Shown here one piece after another: positions 1 through 5,932 of a DNA stretch of 20,508 nucleotides (within the stretch, counting starts at the first letter, position 1; each line of letters opens with the position of its first letter). The notes under the pieces were generated by a model. That model was not told the origin of the DNA and did no database searches. It saw only the letters and a list, made by a program, of their open reading frames with translations. A program made the translations under genes and the position numbers. The DNA is from a virus, in the IMG/VR virus record IMGVR_UViG_3300025646_006878, positions 1-20,508 of that record. One strand, 5' to 3'.

Positions 1-315
1 GAGGAGGAGCCAAAACGCCTCGGCGAAGAAGCGAGTCCTGTCACAAGGCGAGAAGGTGCAGTTGTAGATCCTCATGTTGTTGCGCTCGATTGCAGCTCCT
101 CCGAACTGCATTGAACGCTGAGAGGGAAACACCTCCTGCCGACGCACGAAGCCGAAGGCGTCTTTGATCTGGTCTGCCAGGTCGGGGAACTTGCGCGTGT
201 GCATCGCCTCAACGCGATCGACCGCTTGGTCCCAAGTCTCCCGCCCGCCCTCCTCCGTCTCGCGCGAATACTGAGCCGTGAACGCGACTGCGCCCAAGAG
301 TTGATTCTGAGCCAT
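1..315 (-). CDS. nrdJ: Class II (adenosylcobalamin-dependent) ribonucleotide reductase, N-terminal part
   Basis: Partial gene: it starts at ATG 315-313 and is open for 105 codons to the left edge. Class II reductases turn ribonucleotides into deoxyribonucleotides in the cytoplasm using coenzyme B12 as radical generator, which supplies phage DNA synthesis. Seen here: FTAQYSRE near residue 12, an EGGRETW segment near residue 22, a PSQRSMQFGGAAIERNN segment near residue 67, and YNCTFSPCD near residue 87. This order matches the N-terminus of class II enzymes (typically PSMRAL..AG.A.ER followed by YNC), where the YNC cysteine is probably the first member of the redox-active pair. It starts 21 bases after the stop of the preceding membrane protein, the widest gap in the window, with only a weak AGGG-type ribosome site. 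The catalytic barrel, thiyl-radical cysteine and finger loop lie outside the window, so class and completeness rest on the N-terminus alone. Confidence 0.85.
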   Translation of the reverse strand, partial: MAQNQLLGAVAFTAQYSRETEEGGRETWDQAVDRVEAMHTRKFPDLADQIKDAFGFVRRQEVFPSQRSMQFGGAAIERNNMRIYNCTFSPCDRTRFFAEAFWLLL

Positions 316-336
316 GCTGGAGCCCTGCTTGCTGAG

Positions 337-747
337 TTAGCGCGTGGCGATGACCACCATCGACACAGCGCCCAAGACTAACACACCAACAGACGCCGAT
401 CGCCACACCTTGATTGAGAAGCGAGCCTCATCGAGCTGTCTGCCCCGCTCGGCGAGGTCGCTCTTGAGCTTGTGATTCTCCTCGATCGCCTTGGAGGTGA
501 TGGCGGCACAGTCGGCGCGCGCCTGGTCGAGTCGTGCTTTACAGAGCCGCCGCTCCTCCTCAATCGTCTCGACAGCTCCCTCAAGGTCTCGCTTGACCAA
601 GATGAAGTCCTCAAGGGTCAAGCAGAAGCCGTCCTCGGCGGCGTTGTACTTGGCAGGCACCTCGAGCCCGGTGGTCAGCGTGAGCGGCTCCACAAAGTTG
701 ATCGATGGGACCGCCATGTTCAGCGCCAGGGAGAGCGCGAGGATCAT
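337..747 (-). CDS. Small secreted/membrane coiled-coil protein, spanin-like candidate
   Basis: Product of 136 residues. I chose ATG 747-745, which overlaps the previous stop as ATGA; the GTG at 774 would lie deep in the upstream gene. The first ~17 residues (MILALSLALNMAVPSIN) form a short uncharged hydrophobic stretch like a signal or anchor segment. Residues ~45-112 are charged and heptad-like (EEERRLCKARLDQARADC), and residues ~115-133 form a clear C-terminal membrane span ending in ATR. Cysteines lie at 42, 69 and 80. An N-terminal export signal, periplasmic coiled coil and C-terminal membrane anchor is the layout of one-piece spanins, which bridge the two membranes at lysis. I see no lipobox cysteine, which a true one-piece spanin needs. 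An ordinary phage membrane protein of unknown role is therefore also possible. It is last in the late-type gene row before the reductase. Confidence 0.72.
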   Translation of the reverse strand: MILALSLALNMAVPSINFVEPLTLTTGLEVPAKYNAAEDGFCLTLEDFILVKRDLEGAVETIEEERRLCKARLDQARADCAAITSKAIEENHKLKSDLAERGRQLDEARFSIKVWRSASVGVLVLGAVSMVVIATR

Positions 748-1037
748 GGCACACCTGCCGCACAGAGCCGACACCTAAGCGTCTTGTATTCCTCGAGCGT
801 GTCTTTGCACTTCTGCATCTCCACCAGGCGAATCTTGTGGCGCTCCTCCTCAAGGTCATCTCGACACTCGGCGAGCTGCGCCTGGCACTCGGCGATCAAC
901 GACTCCTCAACAGAACAGTCCGCCTTGGAGCCGTGTTCTTTGCCGAGCAGATAGAATGCGACGCCGCTCAAGACAAGCCACACTCCGATCGCAATCGATG
1001 CCGCTCTGATGTGCTTCTGCTCTAGCGTGACCTTCAT
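744..1037 (-). CDS. Small membrane protein with cysteine-rich coiled coil (possible inner-membrane spanin or holin partner)
   Basis: Product of 97 residues from ATG 1037-1035, overlapping the previous stop as ATGA and the next start as ATGA. A positively charged N-terminus (KVTLEQKHIR) precedes one membrane span at about residues 12-32 (SIAIGVWLVLSGVAFYLLG). The remainder is a charged helix with coiled-coil spacing (AECRDDLEEERHKIR). Six cysteines (41, 51, 58, 77, 89, 92) all lie after the span, which is high for 97 residues. In the periplasm they could form inter-chain disulfides. One N-terminal anchor followed by a coiled coil resembles an inner-membrane spanin (Rz type). I looked in the other frames for a nested Rz1-like lipoprotein and did not find one. 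Function is inferred from shape and position only. Confidence 0.72.
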   Translation of the reverse strand: MKVTLEQKHIRAASIAIGVWLVLSGVAFYLLGKEHGSKADCSVEESLIAECQAQLAECRDDLEEERHKIRLVEMQKCKDTLEEYKTLRCRLCAAGVP

Positions 1038-1309
1038 CGTGCCTCCTGCGTGATCCGCTCCAACATGCGCTCTATACGCTCAAGTTGTGCCTGCATTCCC
1101 TCGAGCTTCGTCTCGATCTTGGCGAGGCGCTCTTTGGTCGTCCCTGCGCGCTCCTCGAGGCTGTTGATCTTCGCCTTGAGCTCGGCGAGCTCGACTGTGC
1201 CCTGCGCGATTTGAATCCGCTGAACCTCGACAACACGCGAAATCCAAAAGCTCCACACGATGGTCGGAATGATCAGAATCTGAACGATGTCACGAGCGCG
1301 GTCCCACAT
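1034..1309 (-). CDS. Small membrane-anchored coiled-coil protein, lysis-cassette candidate
   Basis: Product of 91 residues. A TTG at 1324 would add five residues, but GGAGG at 1317-1321 sits 7 bases from ATG 1309-1307, so I take the ATG; it overlaps the preceding stop as TGATG. One membrane span lies at about residues 8-27 (IVQILIIPTIVWSFWISRVV). It is followed by an almost unbroken heptad helix, residues ~35-88, with segments such as LEERAGTTKERLAKIETKL and no cysteine. The layout recalls small phage membrane proteins near holins (XhlA-type proteins have a coiled coil plus one span, but in the opposite order). Its position first of three membrane proteins after the tail genes suggests a role in host lysis or membrane attachment. 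I do not recognise a named family. Confidence 0.72.
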   Translation of the reverse strand: MWDRARDIVQILIIPTIVWSFWISRVVEVQRIQIAQGTVELAELKAKINSLEERAGTTKERLAKIETKLEGMQAQLERIERMLERITQEAR

Positions 1310-1824
1310 CAAGACACCTCCCAAACACAGATAGAGCTATCACCCTCTGGGGTCGCGGATTGGTAAAGATTCGCGTACCAGGTCGTGCTGAGAGGCGAGC
1401 AAGCCACAGCGCGCAGCTCGATATCCATCGTCGGATTCGCGCCAAAATCACTCGCCAAGATCAACGCCCTCGCCGCCCACCTCGCGCTCCTCGAAGCAGT
1501 CCCGACAGTTTGATTTGAACCCACGCGAGCGTACAACCGAGCGCCGATCTCTGCTGATGTGGTCGTGTTGTACCACGCCACATCGAGATAAGCATTCGCC
1601 GGTCGATTAAGCGCGAGGACGCCCAAAGCTGCCTCGATGTAGTAGTTGCAGCCCGAGGTGAGGCGCAGCCTGCCGTTCACTACCGATGTGCGCGAGGAGG
1701 TCAAGCCAGAGCCCAAGAGGACCACTTGTGTTGGAACCGATGTGACTTTGCTCGTGCTAGATTGCGCCTTGCCGAGCAAGGTGACTATATTGCCCGCAAC
1801 AGGCACAGGAGGGATAAATGTCAC
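1309..1824 (-). CDS. Small beta-rich virion protein, probable tail fibre/tip accessory (C1q/jelly-roll-like pattern)
   Basis: Product of 171 residues beginning at GTG 1824-1822. GGAG lies 7 bases upstream, and the start overlaps the previous stop as GTGA. There is no signal peptide or membrane span. The chain is made of alternating hydrophobic and polar stretches: GRLRLTSGCNYYIEAAL at ~50-66, AYLDVAWYN at ~78, ARALILASDFGANPTMDIEL at ~118-137, and a final SSICVWEV. The sequence of a strand, a G-x-x-Y-x-I strand, a W-x-N strand and an I-x-V end resembles the TNF/C1q-like beta sandwiches common on phage fibres. That is an inference from pattern, not a match I can prove. Directly downstream of two other small proteins and the fibre, it is most likely a virion surface or receptor-contact component. 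Confidence 0.72.
   Translation of the reverse strand: MTFIPPVPVAGNIVTLLGKAQSSTSKVTSVPTQVVLLGSGLTSSRTSVVNGRLRLTSGCNYYIEAALGVLALNRPANAYLDVAWYNTTTSAEIGARLYARVGSNQTVGTASRSARWAARALILASDFGANPTMDIELRAVACSPLSTTWYANLYQSATPEGDSSICVWEVS
1317..1321 (-). promoter_or_regulatory. Ribosome binding site deciding the start of the 91-residue membrane protein
   Basis: GGAGG with a 7-base spacer to ATG 1309-1307. The TTG at 1324 lies upstream of this site and is rejected. Confidence 0.72.
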
Positions 1825-2261
1825 TTGCGAACTCCTGCGGTCACAGCTTTTCCGATTGCCACCGTGAATGATGGCGCGGAGCCTGTGGGTGAAAAGCGAA
1901 CATCTGATGTCTCTGTGTTGCTCGCTTTGTCCCCAAACAGCAGATCATCGTTGAACGCTGCATGGAATGATGTGCGGCTCGGGTGATCCTGATAGGCGAT
2001 GATGTTTGTCTCGCCGTTCGAGTAGAGGTTCCCAAAGGTGGAGTAGTCACTAGGGGTCACAGGTGTCATCAAGGCATCACTGCGCCATGCTGACGCAGCC
2101 ATGCTCAGTGTATGATTGCTCGAATCAACGGCAGACTTAATCGAGGGGATTGAGGCGTCAATCGTGACGGTGCTGCCGTTACTGGGGTATGTATAAGACG
2201 CGCTATTATAAACCATGAAGAACGGAGTACGAGCATAGCCGAGAGCTTGAGGGTTATACAT
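1821..2261 (-). CDS. Hypothetical small virion protein, fibre-region
   Basis: Product of 146 residues starting at ATG 2261-2259, with GGAGG 6 bases upstream. It overlaps the previous gene by 8 bases and the next by 4 (GTGA). I do not recognise it. It is serine/threonine-rich with beta-prone segments (FFMVYNSASYTYPSNGSTVT, then PTGSAPSFTVAIG near the C-terminus). It has a histidine/aromatic central part (NIIAYQDHPSRTSFHAAFND, residues ~85-104), and no cysteine, signal peptide or membrane span. Enclosed between two other small beta-rich genes behind the main fibre, it is probably a minor fibre or tip component, or a fibre-assembly helper. Confidence 0.65.
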   Translation of the reverse strand: MYNPQALGYARTPFFMVYNSASYTYPSNGSTVTIDASIPSIKSAVDSSNHTLSMAASAWRSDALMTPVTPSDYSTFGNLYSNGETNIIAYQDHPSRTSFHAAFNDDLLFGDKASNTETSDVRFSPTGSAPSFTVAIGKAVTAGVRK

Positions 2262-2721
2262 TCGCAGCCTCCACAACGAGCAGGGTTGGTCGCTTTGCGG
2301 TGAATGTACCTGAGCTGATCGTGATCTTGATCGAGTAGGTCTGCGTGGTGTCCAGCAAGACCATCTGCGCCGTCTGCGATAGGTTGGTCGCGCTCAGTCC
2401 CACGCTCCATGCGGTGCTCGAAGCATTGCCAGAGGAGGCAGTCAACAGCGTCCCCGACTGATCATAGAAGGAGAATGAGAAGTTGGCGCTCGTAGAGCTG
2501 CGCTCGCCGTCCTCACTGAGCAGGAGCCAATAGCTATACCCTGCTGTTGGCGTTATGACCCCTGTCGAAGAGTTGATCGAGATCGTAGAGGAGCCTGTTG
2601 ACCGAACGGTGTCAAAGGTCAAGACATCGCCTGAACTCATCGACTGATCCGAACTCTTAGTGAACTCGCTCACGACAACATTGACGCGCGTGGAGCTTAA
2701 CTCCTCGTATAGGTAGCTCAT
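2254..2721 (-). CDS. Small beta-rich virion protein, probable fibre accessory
   Basis: Product of 155 residues. I use ATG 2721-2719, which overlaps the fibre stop as ATGA; a start at 2733 would add only four codons inside the fibre gene. Composition is rich in Ser, Thr and Gly. Recognisable segments are GDVLTFDTVRSTGSSTISIN (~31-50), TPTAGYSYWLLLSEDGE (~57-73), NFSFSFYDQSGTLL (~80-93) and TYSIKITISSG near the end. This resembles the C1q/TNF-like beta sandwich (G-x-Y-x-W/L strand, F-x-F strand, Y-x-I-x-I strand), as does the 171-residue protein two genes on. Probable role: trimeric virion surface domain binding the fibre or a host receptor. The family assignment is inference. Confidence 0.72.
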   Translation of the reverse strand: MSYLYEELSSTRVNVVVSEFTKSSDQSMSSGDVLTFDTVRSTGSSTISINSSTGVITPTAGYSYWLLLSEDGERSSTSANFSFSFYDQSGTLLTASSGNASSTAWSVGLSATNLSQTAQMVLLDTTQTYSIKITISSGTFTAKRPTLLVVEAANV

Positions 2722-4841
2722 ATCACGAACCAATTCGCCCCATCTGACACGATGGAGATTGCCGCATATTGGATCGAAATCACAAAGGTTGACGCGCCAT
2801 CAATGGTCTGAGCGCCGTTGGGGTCAATCGTGAGCGCGAACGATCCGAGGTTCTTGATGTGATACTTGAAGCCAGATGTCACAGTCGCAGCAGAAGGAAG
2901 TGAGACGGTGGTGGCAGCAGTTGTCGTGAGCAGGAAGATCTCCTCAACCCCTGTATAAGTCGTGATCGAGTATGAGCCCGAGACTGAGGCGCTCGTCACA
3001 GTAGGCTGACCGATCCCTAAGTTGATCCACTCAGAGGTCGCGCTGTCATAGGTCAGCACCTGGCGATCCGCAGGTGTCGTGATCGTCACATCGGTGATAT
3101 CGTTGAGCGCGACAGTAGCGACCACGCCTGTGAGCAGAGAGCCATCGACCGCAGGGAGCTGCGCTGATCCGTTTAGCTGAACGACATTCAGCGCGCTCGT
3201 CCCGACATCGAGAGCCGCTGCGGTGCCGAGGGTCGGAGTCCCGCTCAGATCGCTGTAGGCGCCGGTCGTTGCGACCGTTGCCAGCGTAGGAGTCCCTGTG
3301 ACATCGGCATAAGCGACAGCGGAGTTGATCCACTCCGAGCTCGCGCTGTCATAGGTGAGAACCTGGCGATCCGCAGGTGCCGTGATCGTCACATCGGTGA
3401 TCCCATCAAGGGAGGTCGGCGGGAGGTTGATGAGCTGCGAGCCGTCAACAGCAGGGAGCTTGGCTGAGGCGTCAAGCTGAACGACATTCAGCGCGCTCGT
3501 GCCAACATCGAGAGCCGCTGCGGTGCCGAGCGTCGGGAGCCCACTCAGATCACTGTAAGCCCCGGTCGTTGCGACCGTTGCCAGCGTAGGAGTCCCGCTC
3601 AGATCACTGTAAGCCCCGGTCGTGGCAACAGTTGCAAGAGTCGGGGTCCCGCTCAGATCGCTGTAAGCGCCGGTCGTGGCAACAGTTGCGAGAGTCGGAG
3701 TCCCTGTCACATCAGCATAAGCGACCGCCGAGTTGATCCACTCAGAGCTCGCGCTGTCGTAAGTCAACACCTGGCGATCCGCAGGTGCCGTGATCGTTAC
3801 ATCGGTGATCCCATCGAGAGAAGTCGGCGGGAGGTTGGTGAGCTGCGAGCCATCAACAGCAGGGAGCTTTCCAGAGGCATCAAGCTGAACGACATTCAGC
3901 GCGCTCGTGCCAACATCGAGAGCCGCTGCGGTGCCGAGCGTCGGGAGCCCGCCTAGGTCGGAGTAAGCCCCGGTCGTGGCAACAGTTGCGAGAGTCGGAG
4001 TCCCGCTCAGATCGCTGTAAGCCCCGGTCGTTGCGACCGCGGCAAGGGTCGGAGTCCCTGTCACATCAGCATAAGCGACAGCGGAGTTGATCCACTCAGA
4101 GCTCGCGCTGTCGTAAGTCAACACCTGGCGATCCGCAGGTGTCGTGATCGTCACATCGGTCAGCGCGTCGAGAGTCGTGACACCACTCGGCAGGTTGGTG
4201 AGCTGCGAGCCGTCAATCGCCGGGAGCTTTCCAGAGGCGTCAAGCTGAACGACATTCAGCGCGCTTGTTCCGACATCGAGAGCGGCTGCGGTGCCGAGCG
4301 TGGGAAGTCCGCTCAAGTCGGAGTAAGCCCCGGTCGTTGCGACCGTGGCAAGGGTTGGAGTCCCGCTCAGATCACTGTAAGCGCCCGAGGTTGCGACTGT
4401 GGCGAGCCCGCTGATATCACCTGCGCTCAAGACCACAGCACCGGTGCGACCTGCGACCGAGGTCACGCTATCAGTTGAATCAATCTTGTCGATCTTGCTG
4501 TCGGTGACGGTGCCGCCCATGTCGGCGTTGACGAGCAGGTGATCGCCGACATCCCAAGAGCGCCCCGCATAGGTGCCAGCGCCGCTGATGATGTACAGAT
4601 CGCCCTTGACTGCGTTGGAGAGGTCGAGCGGCGAGCCTGCGTCAAAGGTGCCTTTATAGGTGACGCCACCAACCACCGCAGCATCGACAACAGACTTCAC
4701 CTTTGCAGGCGTCATCGCAGTCAGATCGTTCGTGCCGGCGGTAGCCTCTGCGCTCGTTGCAATGCGGATCTTGCCAGCCACGGTCTCTGAGGCGTTAGGG
4801 AAAGAGGCTGCGCCTCCTGAGATCTTAATGTTGACACTCAT
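2718..4841 (-). CDS. Tail fibre with long internal repeats
   Basis: Product of 707 residues from ATG 4841-4839, three bases after the previous stop. The N-terminus (VNIKISGGAASFPNASETV, then a TPAKVKSVVD segment) resembles fibre attachment domains. Residues ~158-610 are repeats: a block with DVGTSALNVVQLDASGKLPA, LTNLP, a DVTIT segment, ADRQVLTYDSASSEWIN and SAVAYADVTGTPTL, interspersed with 18-residue TLATVATTGAYSDLSGTP units. The C-terminus (~625-707) contains TTVSLPSAATVTSGFKYHIK, TIDPNGAQTIDG and DGANWFVI, a common C-terminal fibre module. Such proteins usually form trimeric fibrous shafts that contact the host. Repeat copies are nearly identical at DNA level, so copy number may vary by recombination. 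Receptor specificity cannot be read from the sequence. Confidence 0.9.
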   Translation of the reverse strand: MSVNIKISGGAASFPNASETVAGKIRIATSAEATAGTNDLTAMTPAKVKSVVDAAVVGGVTYKGTFDAGSPLDLSNAVKGDLYIISGAGTYAGRSWDVGDHLLVNADMGGTVTDSKIDKIDSTDSVTSVAGRTGAVVLSAGDISGLATVATSGAYSDLSGTPTLATVATTGAYSDLSGLPTLGTAAALDVGTSALNVVQLDASGKLPAIDGSQLTNLPSGVTTLDALTDVTITTPADRQVLTYDSASSEWINSAVAYADVTGTPTLAAVATTGAYSDLSGTPTLATVATTGAYSDLGGLPTLGTAAALDVGTSALNVVQLDASGKLPAVDGSQLTNLPPTSLDGITDVTITAPADRQVLTYDSASSEWINSAVAYADVTGTPTLATVATTGAYSDLSGTPTLATVATTGAYSDLSGTPTLATVATTGAYSDLSGLPTLGTAAALDVGTSALNVVQLDASAKLPAVDGSQLINLPPTSLDGITDVTITAPADRQVLTYDSASSEWINSAVAYADVTGTPTLATVATTGAYSDLSGTPTLGTAAALDVGTSALNVVQLNGSAQLPAVDGSLLTGVVATVALNDITDVTITTPADRQVLTYDSATSEWINLGIGQPTVTSASVSGSYSITTYTGVEEIFLLTTTAATTVSLPSAATVTSGFKYHIKNLGSFALTIDPNGAQTIDGASTFVISIQYAAISIVSDGANWFVI
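3022..4420 (-). repeat. Nested direct repeats inside the fibre gene
   Basis: Two repeat levels are visible. Long blocks are marked by a TTGATCCACTC sequence (plus strand) at 3022, 3325, 3733 and 4087 and by ACGACATTCAGCGCGCT at 3181, 3481, 3889 and 4249. A 54-bp unit containing CTCAGATCACTGTAAGCC or a close variant starts near 3244, 3544, 3598, 3652, 3952, 4006, 4312 and 4366. All spacings keep the frame (54, 300 and 306 bp), so blocks can be gained or lost without breaking the protein. In protein terms each short unit is 18 residues. Confidence 0.9.
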
Positions 4842-4844
4842 GGC

Positions 4845-5219
4845 TTACTCCTTATCGAAGCCTGCGATGATCACAACATCGTCGGTGGTCGCGCCCTTCT
4901 TGATGGCGATGGAAGTCACCGCATCGCGCAGGGTTGCCACATCATCCTCATAGACGCTCGAGGCGCTGATCGGAAGCTCGTTGGTCGTAGGATCATCAAC
5001 GGCGTCGGCGGCGCGCAGCTTGAGATAGGCTGTGGAGGTCCCGGTGTTGATGACGCCGATGAAGGCGAAGCGCAAGCCAGCTGCCACAGCAGAGCCACTA
5101 ACCGAGTCCTGGAAGTCGCTCGAGGTGAGGCTCTGCCAATCGGTGGTCTCGGTGGAGATGTGCAGGCAAGCTCGAATCGAGCCAGCCTTGACAGGATAGG
5201 TGACATTCAATGCCGACAT
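4845..5219 (-). CDS. Hypothetical small virion protein between tail peptidase and fibre
   Basis: Product of 124 residues. A TTG at 5225 is possible, but GAGGAG at 5228-5233 is 8 bases from ATG 5219-5217, so the ATG is preferred; it lies 2 bases after the peptidase stop. Beta-rich segments predominate: SALNVTYPVKAGSIRACLHI at the N-terminus, LRFAFIGVINTGTSTAYLKL near the middle, and TDDVVIIAGFD at the C-terminus. An acidic stretch (DDVATLRD) links the last two. There is no membrane span or signal peptide. I do not recognise the family. Its position suggests a small tail-tip or fibre-attachment protein. Confidence 0.72.
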   Translation of the reverse strand: MSALNVTYPVKAGSIRACLHISTETTDWQSLTSSDFQDSVSGSAVAAGLRFAFIGVINTGTSTAYLKLRAADAVDDPTTNELPISASSVYEDDVATLRDAVTSIAIKKGATTDDVVIIAGFDKE

Positions 5220-5221
5220 GC

Positions 5222-5932
5222 TCAACGCTCCTCAAAGTCCTCGGGAAGTAGACGATAGATGTGAGCGATGCTGTTCACATCGCGCTGACGCTTGATCACG
5301 CCCTCGGCGCGACCCTTCGGCGTCTGACCCTTGGCATTGCCCTCAATGGTCGAGAACAGCCCGAGGTCATTGGGAGGCTCAACACAGAGCGTGATATGGT
5401 TCCCCTGCACATCGCTCTTGTTGTTCAGATCGTTGAAGATCACCACAATATCCCCGGGCATGGGTTGCTCACCATCACGACAGCGCGAGGTCTTGCCCCA
5501 AGCATTCCAGAGGCGCAGGCAGCTCGGCATGATCTTGTGACGGATCGGGAAGCTGAGATGATCGCCATAGCAGAAGGCTGCGAATGCTCCACACCAGGCG
5601 AACTCACCATTCTTGGTGTAGTCGGGTTGCCACGACCAGCCGAGCCCCTCTCGGCTCTTGATATAGGTGTTGATCCGCTGCCAATCGCCCTTCCATTCGG
5701 GCTCAGTCACATTGCGCTTCCACTCCGCTTCAGCGCGCTCGATCGCATGGCGGCTCTGCTCGGAAGGATAGACCCTGCGCTCGCTGACCACAGAGCCCTC
5801 GAGGGCGGCGCGCATGTCGAGGCGAAGCTGACCGACGGTGCGATTGGCGCGGCGCAGCTCCTCCTCAAGCGCGGCGATCTTCTCCGCTGAGGTCTTGAGC
5901 TGATCTGCGATCTGACTCTTGGTTGCACTCAT
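5222..5932 (-). CDS. Cysteine peptidase (CHAP/NlpC-P60-like) peptidoglycan hydrolase
   Basis: Product of 236 residues. AGGAG at 5941-5945 sits 8 bases from ATG 5932-5930, so I reject the TTG at 5935; the start overlaps the hub stop as TGATG. Residues ~5-50 form a short coiled coil (KIAALEEELRRANRTVGQL). The catalytic domain follows: WCGAFAAFC with probable nucleophile Cys114, then MPGDIVVIF, then GNHITL with His179, then STIEGN with Glu197 or Asn199 as third member. This Cys-His-Glu/Asn order fits CHAP/NlpC-type amidases or endopeptidases that cut peptidoglycan cross-bridges. No signal peptide or membrane span is present. Located between the tail hub and fibre, it may be a virion-borne enzyme that opens the wall at DNA entry. 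It could instead be the endolysin, since no other lysin is in the window and membrane proteins follow about 4 kb on. Confidence 0.8.
   Translation of the reverse strand: MSATKSQIADQLKTSAEKIAALEEELRRANRTVGQLRLDMRAALEGSVVSERRVYPSEQSRHAIERAEAEWKRNVTEPEWKGDWQRINTYIKSREGLGWSWQPDYTKNGEFAWCGAFAAFCYGDHLSFPIRHKIMPSCLRLWNAWGKTSRCRDGEQPMPGDIVVIFNDLNNKSDVQGNHITLCVEPPNDLGLFSTIEGNAKGQTPKGRAEGVIKRQRDVNSIAHIYRLLPEDFEER
5228..5233 (-). promoter_or_regulatory. Ribosome binding site deciding the start of the 124-residue protein
   Basis: GAGGAG is 8 bases from ATG 5219-5217 and only 2 bases from the alternative TTG at 5225. Confidence 0.72.

Noticed and set aside
337-1037. Nested Rz1-like outer-membrane lipoprotein in another frame
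   Set aside because: The alternative frames (for example 611-859 and 378-614) give Arg-rich chains without a lipobox at a plausible place.
3022-4420. CRISPR-like array
   Set aside because: The regular spacing is in frame inside a fibre gene, the repeats are coding, and there are no unique equal-length spacers.
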